Shown piece after piece: positions 35,997-44,783 of a stretch of DNA of 54,591 bases (positions are counted from its first letter, which is position 1; every line of letters begins with the position of its first letter). The notes beneath the pieces are model-generated. The model saw only the letters and a program-made list of their open reading frames with translations. It was not told the DNA's origin and searched no databases. Both the position numbers and the translations under genes were made by a program. The stretch spans positions 171,360 to 225,950 of the forward strand of contig JAERTG010000100.1 in the NCBI GenBank assembly GCA_016845065.1, in the 5' to 3' direction. Origin of the DNA: Fidelibacterota bacterium. GTDB taxonomy: Bacteria > Fidelibacterota > UBA8477 > JABMPR01.

Positions 35997-36920
35997 TTAA
36001 GGACTGACTTCAAATAGAGCCTGTACATAACTTGCAGCATCAAAATCCTGGATATCGTCTTTCTGTTCCCCAATGCCTATATACTTCACAGGGATATCAA
36101 GATTATGATGAATAGCGATGGCTATTCCTCCCTTGGCTGTCCCATCCAATTTTGTGAGAAATAGATGATCTACTGGTGTGACCTCTGAAAACTGACGAGC
36201 TTGAATCAGACCGTTCTGCCCCGTGGTGGCATCGATTGTCAAGACGGTTTCATGTGGTGCACTTGGAATGACTTTTTTAACCACACGTTGAATTTTGTCA
36301 AGCTCGATCATCAAATTCTTCTGAGTGTGCAAACGCCCTGCTGTATCAATAAGAACCACATCAATCCCCCGTTGATTCGCACTTTGCAATGCATCATAGA
36401 CTACGGCACTGGGATCTGCTGCTTCCTTTTTGGTTAGTTCTGCGCCACTCCGCTCAGACCATACTTCCAGTTGCTCGATAGCTGCAGCTCGAAAGGTATC
36501 TCCAGCAACCAGGAGCACCTTTTTACCCTGACTGGTGTAATGATAAGCTAATTTTCCAATTGAGGTTGTTTTCCCCGTGCCATTTACGCCAACTACGAGA
36601 ACAACATGTGGTTTTTCATTGTACGCAGCTTGACTCGGTTTGACTTCCATTCGTCGCATGAGATCAGATTTTAGAAATTCTACTACAGAATTCATTTCCA
36701 CGACCTGATTGAGAGGAAAGTTCTGGCGTAAGTCCTCAATGATCTCAATGGAGAGTTCCACGCCAATATCAGCTGAAATAAGAATTTCTTCAATCTCTTC
36801 CAATAACTCGTCGGTGAGGGGAACTGACCCTGTAAAAAGTTTGCTAATACGGTTATTAAACTGTGTACGAGAACGGCTTAAACCTTGTTTAAGTCGATTA
36901 AAGGCAGAGGAGAATATCAT
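35997..36920 (-). CDS. ftsY: Signal recognition particle receptor FtsY
   Basis: This 307-residue protein contains the complete NG GTPase: a four-helix N domain (about 1-95) and a G domain with P-loop GVNGTGKTTSIGK, DTFRAAA, DTAGRLHTQ, TKLDGTAKGG and the closing GIGEQKDDIQDF. It lacks the acidic N-terminal A domain found in E. coli FtsY; short forms are common outside Gammaproteobacteria. It docks SRP-ribosome complexes at the inner membrane for co-translational insertion. It follows the pgsA-like gene by 36 nt. Confidence 0.97.
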   Translation of the reverse strand: MIFSSAFNRLKQGLSRSRTQFNNRISKLFTGSVPLTDELLEEIEEILISADIGVELSIEIIEDLRQNFPLNQVVEMNSVVEFLKSDLMRRMEVKPSQAAYNEKPHVVLVVGVNGTGKTTSIGKLAYHYTSQGKKVLLVAGDTFRAAAIEQLEVWSERSGAELTKKEAADPSAVVYDALQSANQRGIDVVLIDTAGRLHTQKNLMIELDKIQRVVKKVIPSAPHETVLTIDATTGQNGLIQARQFSEVTPVDHLFLTKLDGTAKGGIAIAIHHNLDIPVKYIGIGEQKDDIQDFDAASYVQALFEVSP

Positions 36921-36956
36921 TTCAAAACACTTTACTTAAAGATTAAAAATCAGGTA

Positions 36957-37535
36957 CTAAGAGGGTTTCTTGACATCAACCTGATATAGATGGTAGTAAC
37001 GTTTCAGATAAAAAAACAAGGATATAATACCAATCGAAACAGTAAGATAGAGCAAATAATCAGCCCAGGGATGAAGTTCAAATATCATGAGAATAAAGGT
37101 AATACTGGTCAGAAAAATGGACCACTTTCCAGTCCGATTAGCCTGCATGTCACGTTTTGAATCCTTACTGACGTAATACCCTAACCCAAATATTAACAAC
37201 TCTCTAATGATGATAAAGGCAACAAACCATCCAGGTATGACTCTGGCTACAGGTTTTGCAAAAAACAACACACCAAAAACAACTATTTTATCAGCCATGG
37301 GATCAAGGAATTTGCCAAACCGACTCACCTCATGATACGAGCGGGCGAACCAACCATCCAGATAGTCTGAGAACATGGCCAGGATTATCCAGAAAACAGC
37401 CCACAAGGGAAAGTCTGCTACGCCCCCCTCCCATTTGTTCAACAGATATACCAGAGGGAATACCATAAATGCTCTGGCCAATGAAGTCAGATTGGCGGCA
37501 GTTAAAAACTTTCTTATGGTTGCGTAGTTTGCCAT
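36957..37535 (-). CDS. pgsA: CDP-alcohol phosphatidyltransferase (phosphatidylglycerophosphate synthase-like)
   Basis: This 192-residue inner-membrane protein has four to six membrane helices and the family signature D-x2-DG-x2-AR-x8-G-x3-D-x3-D, visible as DYLDGWFARSYHEVSRFGKF followed by LDPMADK (about 62-88). It transfers a phosphatidyl group from CDP-diacylglycerol to an alcohol. The size and the LTSLARAF and LDGWFAR context suit PgsA, which makes phosphatidylglycerophosphate. The alcohol cannot be proved from sequence, so cardiolipin or inositol-phosphate synthases remain possible. The ATG directly abuts the stop codon of the ATPase gene upstream. Confidence 0.85.
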   Translation of the reverse strand: MANYATIRKFLTAANLTSLARAFMVFPLVYLLNKWEGGVADFPLWAVFWIILAMFSDYLDGWFARSYHEVSRFGKFLDPMADKIVVFGVLFFAKPVARVIPGWFVAFIIIRELLIFGLGYYVSKDSKRDMQANRTGKWSIFLTSITFILMIFELHPWADYLLYLTVSIGIISLFFYLKRYYHLYQVDVKKPS

Positions 37536-38198
37536 TTAATGATTAAACCTAACTCCGTATTTATCTAATTCAAAGTTGGGGTCGGATATAAGTTCCCGAG
37601 TCCGACCCCTTCTATCAATTTTTCCTTTAATAAGACAGATTAAATCCGATGATTGCCTTACAAATGAATCACTATGCGAGATAACAATAATTCTCGTATT
37701 GGTGGCAGTCAAATTATGTATTTTTGATAGAAGCACCATGTTTTCTTTTGCAGTTACTCCAATCTCTGGTTCATCGAGAATCAAACGATCCGGTTCCAGA
37801 TAGAACACGCAGACCAACGCCATTCGACGACGTTCTCCTCCAGATAGCAGCAAGAATGGAAAATCAAGCATTTCTTCTGGATCGGAGAATCCAAGTTCCG
37901 CTATCAGCTTAAGCAATTTGGTCTGGTTTATATCCTGGGAAAGCAAGGTGCCGAGTTGATCACTTACATTCTCTGCAAAGAGAAATCTGTCGAGATGTTG
38001 AGGTAAATAGTACCATTTATTAGCTGGATCATTGGATGATTTCTCTGCAAGCATTTGCCCATAAGTACTCTTTCCCGAGCCATTTTCTCCAATGATGCAT
38101 GCGTATCCTTCAGCGCTGATTGATGTCTCAGGCGTATCCAGATAAAAATCTGTGGAAGCTCCATATCTCTTAGTTAGAGCTGGAAGTATGTGACTCAT
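37536..38198 (-). CDS. ECF-type ABC transporter ATP-binding protein (second of pair)
   Basis: This 220-residue ATPase has Walker A GENGSGKST, signature LLSGGERRRMAL, Walker B RLILDEPEIGV and a switch His (VISHSD). The ATG at 38198 overlaps the stop of the preceding ATPase gene by four bases (ATGA), which decides the start; a longer reading from 38252 would overlap the neighbour by 58 bp. The two unequal ATPases resemble the EcfA1/EcfA2 pair of energy-coupling-factor vitamin or metal transporters. No membrane EcfT or substrate-binding S component is encoded next to them. The substrate is unknown. Confidence 0.82.
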   Translation of the reverse strand: MSHILPALTKRYGASTDFYLDTPETSISAEGYACIIGENGSGKSTYGQMLAEKSSNDPANKWYYLPQHLDRFLFAENVSDQLGTLLSQDINQTKLLKLIAELGFSDPEEMLDFPFLLLSGGERRRMALVCVFYLEPDRLILDEPEIGVTAKENMVLLSKIHNLTATNTRIIVISHSDSFVRQSSDLICLIKGKIDRRGRTRELISDPNFELDKYGVRFNH

Positions 38199-38851
38199 AG
38201 GGCAACCACGCTCACATTTGCTTGGTCCAGATCGATTACATGGGTTCCCCACTCTATTTCTGTCTCGAATTGGGTAATATGCAGTATTGTTTTTCCAGCT
38301 TGATGTGCAGTCTGTAGAAACCCTTTAAGTATAGACGCTTTAAAATGATCAAGATACGAGCTCGGCTCATCCAGGATTAGCAAGGGAGCATCCTGGATCA
38401 TGAACTGAGCCAAAGCAAGGGATTGACGTTCTCCCCCGGACAGACTTTCAACATTTCGATTCATCAAAAGATCCAGACCCAGTTTCTTTTGTATATCCTG
38501 GATGTCAGGATCTGCCAGTCTCCCTCCCTGATAGCTCAATTCATCAGCAACTGTTTCTGAGAAAAAGAGATCTTCGATCTGCTGAGTTAAATAGGCAATG
38601 CGATTGGATCTAACACCTTCAGGATATCCGGCTCTCACCCTGGTATTGTTTAAGAGTATTTCACCATCATCCGGGGTTTCCAAGCCCAGAATTAGCTTCA
38701 CCAGGCTGCTTTTCCCTGTCCCATTTCCACCAATAACAGTTACAAATGATCCTTGAGGGATACACAGACTTAAGTCCTGAAAAATAGTTTTTTGAAATGT
38801 TTTCCAGCGATAGGAAAGTGCCAGATTGTTAACCTGAATGTGGCACTGCAT
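38195..38851 (-). CDS. ECF-type ABC transporter ATP-binding protein (first of pair)
   Basis: This 218-residue ATPase has Walker A GGNGTGKSS, a Q-loop AYLTQQIEDLFFSETVADEL that resembles the EcfA/CbiO form, signature SLSGGERQSLALAQ and Walker B LLILDEPSSYLD. The switch position reads ILHITQFE, with His before Thr. It is translationally coupled to the second ATPase (4-bp overlap) and starts 3 nt after the polyprenyl synthase stop. The pair should form a heterodimer energising a membrane component encoded elsewhere. A non-transport role cannot be excluded. Confidence 0.82.
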   Translation of the reverse strand: MQCHIQVNNLALSYRWKTFQKTIFQDLSLCIPQGSFVTVIGGNGTGKSSLVKLILGLETPDDGEILLNNTRVRAGYPEGVRSNRIAYLTQQIEDLFFSETVADELSYQGGRLADPDIQDIQKKLGLDLLMNRNVESLSGGERQSLALAQFMIQDAPLLILDEPSSYLDHFKASILKGFLQTAHQAGKTILHITQFETEIEWGTHVIDLDQANVSVVAL

Positions 38852-38854
38852 GGT

Positions 38855-39832
38855 TTACTTCTCGCGTTGAATATTATAATCGATGAATTGAATCATGGAG
38901 TGTTTTGCAGCTGATTCGGGAAAATCGTTCAAAGCAGTTTTGGCCTTATCAGAATACTCCTGTAGCTTTTGCTTGGTATATTCCAGACCGCCATAGCGAT
39001 TGATAAACTCAAGGACATTCTGTTGGATAACGCGGTCGCTCCCTTTTTTGGTCATGCGTTTGAAGTCTCGAATTTGCTGTTTATTGCATTGCTGCAGAGC
39101 ATGAATCAAGGGCAAGGTTACCATATTGTGTTTGACGTCCAGACCAATGGGCTTTCCTACAGATGAAGCACGACCTTCAAAATCGAACAAATCATCTTTG
39201 ATTTGAAAGGCAATACCAAAATTTCGTCCGTATTCATAGAGGGCATCCCACACCTTTTCGTCATCCGAGGTGGTCATTGCTCCCAGTTTACATCCTGTGG
39301 CGAGGAGTGAGGCCGTTTTATCCTCTATCATGTCATAATAGGCGTCTTCAGTCATCGTATCAGAGCGAGCACGATCAATCTGATCTATTTCCCCGGTTAC
39401 CAGTTTATCTGCAGTATTTGCCAGGAGCTCTAACATCTCAGGATGTCTAAGAGCCACCATTTTTACCAGTGCCTTGGAGAAAAGGTAATCACCGATGAGC
39501 ACACTGATTTTATTGCGCCAGATAGAATTGATACTGGGGAGACCACGTCTGGTTTCTGCCTCATCTACAACATCATCATGAACAAGTGTTGCTGTATGCA
39601 AAACCTCTACAAGAGTAGCAGCAGAATAAGTTTGCTCAGTACATTCACCGCTAAGTCTGGCCGAAAGTAAGAGCAGCATGGGTCGCATCTTTTTGCCCTT
39701 CTGGGCAATCACATATTTCATCACCTGGTTGATCAGGAAGACATGGGATTTGAGAGAATTCTCAAAATAATGTTGAAAACTATTCAACTCAGCCTGTATA
39801 GGCCGGAGGAGATCATCCAAGGAAATCTTCAA
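38855..39832 (-). CDS. Trans-polyprenyl diphosphate synthase
   Basis: This 325-residue all-alpha prenyltransferase has both aspartate-rich motifs: DDVVDEAETRRG (first, about residue 90) and KDDLFDFEG (second, about residue 218). It also has GKKMRPMLLLLSARL near residue 45. It elongates isoprenyl diphosphates with isopentenyl diphosphate. The length and motifs fit the octaprenyl or long-chain group (IspB/HepT, quinone side chains), but product length depends on residues before the first motif and cannot be fixed by eye. Its start overlaps the end of tatC by 20 bp. Confidence 0.92.
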   Translation of the reverse strand: MKISLDDLLRPIQAELNSFQHYFENSLKSHVFLINQVMKYVIAQKGKKMRPMLLLLSARLSGECTEQTYSAATLVEVLHTATLVHDDVVDEAETRRGLPSINSIWRNKISVLIGDYLFSKALVKMVALRHPEMLELLANTADKLVTGEIDQIDRARSDTMTEDAYYDMIEDKTASLLATGCKLGAMTTSDDEKVWDALYEYGRNFGIAFQIKDDLFDFEGRASSVGKPIGLDVKHNMVTLPLIHALQQCNKQQIRDFKRMTKKGSDRVIQQNVLEFINRYGGLEYTKQKLQEYSDKAKTALNDFPESAAKHSMIQFIDYNIQREK

Positions 39833-40622
39833 GCAACTCGTCCTCTTTATTTATTCCCTCAGAATCAACCTCATCCATATCGGTTTGCTCCTGCTTTTTT
39901 TGCTTTACTAGCTTGGCAACAAAGATACTGACCTCATATAAAAGAACCATGGGCATGGCAACTCCAACCATGGTAAACGGATCTGCTGGTGTGAAAATCG
40001 CCGACACCATAAGGATGCCCAGATAGGCAAACCGACGTATTTTCCTTAGAATATTTGGTGTAACAATTCCGATCTTGGCCAGGATGAACACAATAACTGG
40101 AAGCTCAAAAGCCATTCCGGTAAAAAGTATGAGTATGGTGATGTAATTAAGGTAGTCTGTGATAGTTACGTAATTGACCAAGCCCTCGAGTCCATAATTT
40201 AATACTGCAAAAAATTTCAAAGACCACGGGATCATAACGAAGTATGAAAAGAGCCCTCCGATGACAAAACTTACTATGGTGGTTATGATGAGCATTGGAG
40301 CAAAGGTTCTCTCATCATCAAGAAGTCCGGGAGCGATAAACTTCCATATCTGATGGATAATGACTGGCAAGGAGAACACAATACCAAGAACAACTGCCAC
40401 CCTCATTTTTGCCAGAAATACACCCAGGATAGTTGTATTTAAAAGATCAAGTTTTGGCTCGGTTTGTTCAATAGGGAGACTAAGAATGTAGATGAGTTGG
40501 TTCGAAAAAATAAAGCCAACAATGGCAAACAGTAGAATGCTGCTAAAAGCTTTAATTACTCTCCACCTCAACTCTTCGAGGTGATCCAACAGTGGCATTT
40601 CAGTATTACTAACTTTTGACAT
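39813..40622 (-). CDS. tatC: Sec-independent protein translocase TatC
   Basis: This 269-residue inner-membrane protein has the TatC hallmark MPLLDHLEELRWRVIKA at the N-terminus, six predicted membrane helices and conserved FxxELP-type loops (TGMAFELPVIVF). TatC is the receptor for twin-arginine signal peptides of folded proteins. A charged tail of about 30 residues (KQKKQEQTDMDEVDSEGINK) follows the last helix. It is the first gene of the core minus-strand cluster running to polA. No tatA or tatB is visible in the window. Confidence 0.96.
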   Translation of the reverse strand: MSKVSNTEMPLLDHLEELRWRVIKAFSSILLFAIVGFIFSNQLIYILSLPIEQTEPKLDLLNTTILGVFLAKMRVAVVLGIVFSLPVIIHQIWKFIAPGLLDDERTFAPMLIITTIVSFVIGGLFSYFVMIPWSLKFFAVLNYGLEGLVNYVTITDYLNYITILILFTGMAFELPVIVFILAKIGIVTPNILRKIRRFAYLGILMVSAIFTPADPFTMVGVAMPMVLLYEVSIFVAKLVKQKKQEQTDMDEVDSEGINKEDELLEDFLG

Positions 40623-40795
40623 AGTCGATTAAGATAAAAGGATTAGAGGTGAGAAAAACCTCAATTGAATAGTGATGTGCACAATTCTAGAAAATCCAAA
40701 CTCCTCTACTACTCACCAACGGCTAAGGCAAATAAATGGACTACATGAGTTTAAATTCCAGCTTCCTGAGCTATTAATATTTGAAAATATTGAAT

Positions 40796-40824
40796 TTGAA
40801 ATCTCACTCATTGCGTTATATACT
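40796..40824 (+). promoter_or_regulatory. Candidate promoter of the pilin gene
   Basis: TTGAAA (40796-40801), 17 nt, TATACT (40819-40824). The expected transcription start is about 40831, only about 5 nt before the ATG at 40836. Confidence 0.55.
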
Positions 40825-40835
40825 ATTTGCTAACT

Positions 40836-41300
40836 ATGAATCAACTGTATAAACAGAAGTCAACACAACCTTTCCCAAGTCAAACGGGGATCAGAAACAG
40901 GACCATGACAGGCTTCAGTTTAGTCGAACTCATGATAGTAATTCTCATTATTGGTGTACTGGCAGCAGTTGCTGTACCCATATATCGCGGAGGTATTCAA
41001 AAAGCTGTGAGAGCTGAAGGGGAAGCAGCTCTGGGTGCAATACGTAATGAGGTTAGAGCCTATTACGGTGAGTGGGGTGTATACCCCACCGAAGAATTGG
41101 GCCAAATTATGAATCAGGATTGGCATGATATTCAACCTGGTGAATTAGATGGCAACAGTTTTACTGAAATGTCCTACTACTACCAGGGAGGTGGTGAGAT
41201 TTACCTCATTGGAGTCCATAGAGGAGAAGTGATGGACTTACATCGATCCCTCAACCAGGATGGTGAATTTCAAGACTGGGATGTTAATGTTGATGAATAA
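40836..41300 (+). CDS. Type IV pilin-like (prepilin) protein
   Basis: This 154-residue protein has a 26-residue basic leader ending MTG, then FSLVELMIVILIIGVLAAVAVP, the classic type IV prepilin methylation and cleavage motif with Glu at mature position 5. The mature chain has an N-terminal hydrophobic helix and a small globular domain with aromatic-rich segments. A prepilin peptidase would cut after Gly and methylate Phe. It stands alone, with no pilus assembly or type II secretion genes nearby. The ATG at 40836 follows a promoter by so few bases that no Shine-Dalgarno fits. An internal ATG at 40905 would leave only a 3-residue leader. It could be a major or minor pilin or a pseudopilin. Confidence 0.85.
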   Translation: MNQLYKQKSTQPFPSQTGIRNRTMTGFSLVELMIVILIIGVLAAVAVPIYRGGIQKAVRAEGEAALGAIRNEVRAYYGEWGVYPTEELGQIMNQDWHDIQPGELDGNSFTEMSYYYQGGGEIYLIGVHRGEVMDLHRSLNQDGEFQDWDVNVDE

Positions 41301-41346
41301 GTTTGATCCAACTCGCAATAAAGCTTGTCTAACCCCTATCCGATAA

Positions 41347-42288
41347 CTACTTCGTTTCATCGTTCAAAAGAGCGGCCACAATTTTTCCTGGCAAAATATT
41401 CCTAACTTTTTCAGTGGCCATGGCTTGATCCAATTGCCTGGCTCTGCCCTGAGTCCAAAATGAGTGCAAAACGTTCTCATCAATGTGAGATTGTATTTTG
41501 AATTGGATTCTGTCTCTGAAATTCTGACGGATGATTCCATGTTCATCTAAGAATTGACGATGCTCAATCAAGGCTGTTGTTAAATCGGTAATCCCCTCAT
41601 CCTGCAGTGCGCTGGTTTTAATTACTTGAGGTGGCCACAATCCTTTTTCAGGATGTCTCATTTCCAACATGGATTGAATCTGTGCAAATGCCTGATTGGC
41701 TCCCTGTCTGTCCGCTTTATTAATCACGAACAGATCAGCGATTTCCATGAGACCCGCTTTCATGGCCTGAATATCATCGCCGGATTCTGGAACGAGCACA
41801 ACCAGAGTGGTATCTGCTGCCTTGGCTACATCAAGTTCAACTTGCCCAACACCGACCGTCTCATAAACGATAATATCGTAACCTGCTGCATCAAAAATAT
41901 CTGCAGCATCCTGTGCTCTGAGTGCCAGACCTCCGTGACTACCCCGTGTAGCCATAGATCGGATAAATACACCCTTGTCAGCGTAGTGTCGTCCCATACG
42001 GACGCGATCGCCGAGAATGGCTCCACCGGTGAAAGGACTGGTAGGATCCACCGATATAACAGCAATACGTTTGCCTTGATCACGCCAATAGGTAATGATT
42101 CGATCAACCAGGGAACTTTTGCCAGCACCTGGTGGACCAGTCACACCTATTCGATAGGCTCGACCAAGATGCTTAAACAACGCATCAGTAAGCTCCATAT
42201 CTAGATTGTCAGTATTCTCTACAAATGAAAGCGCCCGGGAGATGGCCAGGCGCTTGGAATTTAATATTCCATTTAAATCAATATCCAT
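41347..42288 (-). CDS. MeaB/ArgK-family GTPase (methylmalonyl-CoA mutase chaperone)
   Basis: This 313-residue G3E-family P-loop GTPase has Walker A GVTGPPGAGKSSLVD, SVDPTSPFTGGAILGDRVRM, SMATRGSHGGLA, ETVGVGQVE and the NKAD base-recognition motif. MeaB protects and reloads the adenosylcobalamin-dependent methylmalonyl-CoA mutase with its cofactor. No mutase gene is in the window, so the partner must be elsewhere. The gene starts 10 nt after the Crp/Fnr regulator and is probably co-transcribed with it. The older name ArgK (arginine transport kinase) is misleading. Confidence 0.93.
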   Translation of the reverse strand: MDIDLNGILNSKRLAISRALSFVENTDNLDMELTDALFKHLGRAYRIGVTGPPGAGKSSLVDRIITYWRDQGKRIAVISVDPTSPFTGGAILGDRVRMGRHYADKGVFIRSMATRGSHGGLALRAQDAADIFDAAGYDIIVYETVGVGQVELDVAKAADTTLVVLVPESGDDIQAMKAGLMEIADLFVINKADRQGANQAFAQIQSMLEMRHPEKGLWPPQVIKTSALQDEGITDLTTALIEHRQFLDEHGIIRQNFRDRIQFKIQSHIDENVLHSFWTQGRARQLDQAMATEKVRNILPGKIVAALLNDETK

Positions 42289-42298
42289 GGTGATGGGA

Positions 42299-43003
42299 TC
42301 AGAATTTGAGCTGATATATTTCCTTAAACTTACTGTATTTACGGATTATCACCTTCTGGCCATCACGGGTGAGCCAATTCTTCTCTTCCAATTTTTTCAT
42401 CATGCGGGAAACCGTTTCGCGAGTGGTTCCAGCCATATTGGCGATGTCCTGCTGCATGGGCATATTTCCCAACGTGACATCACCCATTTTGTAGGTTCCG
42501 TTCTCTTCAGCAAGCCCAATTAGTATAGAGGCGATCTTGCCCTCAGCATCGCTGAGGGTCAAATATTCAAGGTGCATGTCAGTTTTGCGAAGACGCAGGG
42601 CTAATTCCATGAGCAAAGCGGTGGCTACTGAAGGGTGATGATCCAATAAATCCAGGAATTCCCTACGATTGATCGTCTGGATTTTGCATTCTGTTAAGGT
42701 GATGACATTTGCTGATCTGGTTTCACCATCAAGAATGGCCAATTCGCCGAAGAAATCACCTTCCCGAAGGAAAGCCAGGACAGCTTCACGCCCATCTTCA
42801 GCCAATCGCGTTACTTTCACCGATCCTGTTTCAATAATAAAAAAATTATCACCGGATTGTTCCTGATGAAGGATATGTTGATCCTTATCATAGGATTTCT
42901 CCTGGCAGACGTCAGCGAGATGAGAAAGAACTTTGTCATTTAGATCCGAAAATAGAGGCACTAACCTCAGGGAATCTTTGATTTCTTCTAACCTATCACT
43001 CAT
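42299..43003 (-). CDS. Crp/Fnr-family transcriptional regulator
   Basis: This 234-residue protein has an N-terminal cyclic-nucleotide-binding beta-roll (about 15-130, with GDFFGELAILDGETRSANV resembling the phosphate-binding cassette), a dimerisation helix (about 130-165) and a winged HTH (about 165-220) with MQQDIANMAGTTRETVSRMMKKL. The cassette has GELAILDGETRSA, close to the cAMP-type RSA ending, so a nucleotide ligand is plausible. The single Cys in the N-terminal domain (Cys-33 region) does not form an FNR iron-sulphur motif. The GAGGAG run lies just before the ATG. A near-perfect inverted repeat at 43042-43069 may be its own operator. Confidence 0.9.
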   Translation of the reverse strand: MSDRLEEIKDSLRLVPLFSDLNDKVLSHLADVCQEKSYDKDQHILHQEQSGDNFFIIETGSVKVTRLAEDGREAVLAFLREGDFFGELAILDGETRSANVITLTECKIQTINRREFLDLLDHHPSVATALLMELALRLRKTDMHLEYLTLSDAEGKIASILIGLAEENGTYKMGDVTLGNMPMQQDIANMAGTTRETVSRMMKKLEEKNWLTRDGQKVIIRKYSKFKEIYQLKF

Positions 43004-43041
43004 CTTGCTCTCCTCCTGGTGACAATATCGTCGAATACTGC

Positions 43042-43069
43042 GAGTTTAAATCTGTGATATTTAAAACTC
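43042..43069. promoter_or_regulatory. Inverted repeat upstream of the Crp/Fnr gene
   Basis: GAGTTTAAAT (43042-43051) is mirrored by ATTTAAAACTC (43059-43069), with one extra base in the right arm. It lies about 40 bp upstream of the regulator start codon, a usual position for autoregulation. No canonical CRP or FNR consensus is seen. Confidence 0.35.
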
Positions 43070-43220
43070 ATTTTTAGAATAACATTATTAAATATTTGTT
43101 AAAGTAGGCGGAAATGAGGCAAAGCAAAAACAGAAAATGCACATTTAAAAAATATTTAACCCGTCCTGAGCATGAAGGTCAGCACATGCAACTGCTTGAT
43201 TTTTATTTCCACTTAAAGCG

Positions 43221-43249
43221 TTGACAGAGGTATGGTGCGCATCTATATT
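43221..43249 (+). promoter_or_regulatory. Sigma70-type promoter of rpsT
   Basis: TTGACA (43221-43226), 17 nt, TATATT (43244-43249). The start is near 43256, about 24 nt upstream of the ATG, with GAGGAG as Shine-Dalgarno. Confidence 0.8.
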
Positions 43250-43279
43250 CGCGGGCATTTTTGAGGAGAAAGAAAAAAT

Positions 43280-43534
43280 ATGCCTGTAAAAAAGACCATC
43301 GCGAAACGTATCAGACAAGCTGAAAAAGCCCGTATACGGAATAAGCATTATAGTACAATGATGAAAAGCGCTATCAAAAAAGCCATGGCCGCAGATAATG
43401 CCGAGAACGCAACTACTCTTGGACGTTCTGCCATCGTTATTATCGATAAAGTTGCTGCAAATGGAATCATCCATAAAAACAAAGCTGCAAATCAGAAATC
43501 ACGTGTTGCCAAACATATGGCTAGCTTTTCGTAA
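43280..43534 (+). CDS. rpsT: 30S ribosomal protein S20
   Basis: This 84-residue, Lys/Arg/Ala-rich, all-helical protein has the family layout: VKKTIAKRIRQAEKARIRNKHY at the N-terminus and the GIIHKNKAANQKSRVAKH C-terminal motif. It binds 16S rRNA early in 30S assembly. It is monocistronic, with a clear promoter and an intrinsic terminator. The usual length is 84-90 residues, so it is complete. Confidence 0.97.
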   Translation: MPVKKTIAKRIRQAEKARIRNKHYSTMMKSAIKKAMAADNAENATTLGRSAIVIIDKVAANGIIHKNKAANQKSRVAKHMASFS

Positions 43535-43580
43535 TACGCTTTTCTGCATTTTATAGTCCCTTCGACTATAGCATCATTGA

Positions 43581-43608
43581 GACCCCGTAACGTCGGGGTC
43601 TTTTTTTT
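43581..43608 (+). terminator. Intrinsic terminator of rpsT
   Basis: GACCCCG (43581-43587) pairs with CGGGGTC (43594-43600), followed by eight T. A second small hairpin (TATAGTC/GACTATA, 43552-43570) sits between the stop codon and the terminator. Confidence 0.9.
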
Positions 43609-43717
43609 GTAACAAATCAGATAAACTAACAGATAGACGGACCTAGAGGTTCTCGAAATGTGCTGGTGTATTCTCGGAAGAAGGCCTTACGAAGGTCTGA
43701 CCCTCCATAGATAAACG

Positions 43718-44656
43718 CTAATAAACTTCGTTGGTCAAACAGTGAACAGAGCCACCAGCATAGCGAAAGCTGGTTAAGGGGGTTACGTATCTCTGGATAC
43801 CCAATTCAGCCAGATTCTCTTCAATACCTGGGGTGACAAATTTGCTGCTATTGACCATAATCCCCGGGGCAATGAGAGCATTCACAGCATAGTCACCTAA
43901 TTCATCTTCCTCACCAGAGGAATCCAATCTGGAGACTTCCATAACCTTGACACCAAGTGAACGAATTTGACGCATACTTTTTTCACTGAGCATGTTGGCT
44001 GTCACAATAACCGCCTTCATTTCATTCTCCACAGTAACAACTGGTGTAAAGACTGTGTCCAGATGATATCCTTCTGATTCGACCAGAATGTAGTGATCTG
44101 GACGAATGATACTCCGCACAAAATCATGCCCAGCCTTGTTTGAGCGTGAGAGACCACCGAAATAGTAGCTTCCGTGGCTGGTTTCAAGATAGTTGATATC
44201 ACCTCCTTCAAGGAGGGCACCCTCGGGAAGTGTAACCACGGTTTTGCCAAGTTTTGATTCCACTAATTTGGTATGAAATTCACCTTCATAAATTCGGTCT
44301 TTTACACTAAAACGACTTTTTATCCAGATACCTCGGAAGATCAATCCACCATCTCTGATAAATACAGCATCGTGGTAAAGACTATCTGGTCTATTCAATT
44401 CATCAGGAAAGGGAACAATATGAAGGTGAAACCCCGCAGTTAAGAGGGTATCCACAAAATTGAGCCATTCCTTCCGTAGCAGGTTCTGGTCAGGAATAAT
44501 ACCATGCTCCTGGGCAAAAAGTGTGGCAAAATTCATGCTCGACTCTGTTTCACCCTGGTGTACAGGATAACCTTTATGCCACATCCCCTGAACTTCATCA
44601 GTCACCGGGGCTAACCCCAACAATATTATTTCTCGATTATGTAAATGTGCATTCAT
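43718..44656 (-). CDS. Amidinotransferase/dimethylarginine dimethylaminohydrolase-like enzyme
   Basis: This 312-residue protein has the five-bladed amidinotransferase-fold signatures in order: HDAVFIRDGG (about 113, substrate-side Asp), LLEGGDI (about 148, GGD), GYHLDTVFTPV (about 200, catalytic His) and the C-terminal nucleophile in GGSVHCLTNEV (Cys-306). These suit the arginine deiminase, DDAH and citrullinase group, which attack guanidino carbon through a Cys-His-acid triad. Which guanidino substrate it uses (methylarginine, arginine, peptidyl-arginine derivative) cannot be read. It is divergent from the UVR-motif protein gene and convergent with rpsT. Confidence 0.82.
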   Translation of the reverse strand: MNAHLHNREIILLGLAPVTDEVQGMWHKGYPVHQGETESSMNFATLFAQEHGIIPDQNLLRKEWLNFVDTLLTAGFHLHIVPFPDELNRPDSLYHDAVFIRDGGLIFRGIWIKSRFSVKDRIYEGEFHTKLVESKLGKTVVTLPEGALLEGGDINYLETSHGSYYFGGLSRSNKAGHDFVRSIIRPDHYILVESEGYHLDTVFTPVVTVENEMKAVIVTANMLSEKSMRQIRSLGVKVMEVSRLDSSGEEDELGDYAVNALIAPGIMVNSSKFVTPGIEENLAELGIQRYVTPLTSFRYAGGSVHCLTNEVY

Positions 44657-44783
44657 GGGATCAAGATAGCTCGATTGTTCCTGAGAGAAAGTAACTTCTC
44701 TTCGGTGATGCCCATCGAAACAATTTCAATTCACTCCTATCTAAACATTGTAGATCAAGGTGATTCCGATTTAATTAAGTGCG

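Noticed and set aside
41626..42204. Plus-strand open frame of 192 codons inside the MeaB gene
   Set aside because: Antisense to a highly conserved GTPase; low-complexity translation and no ribosome-binding site.
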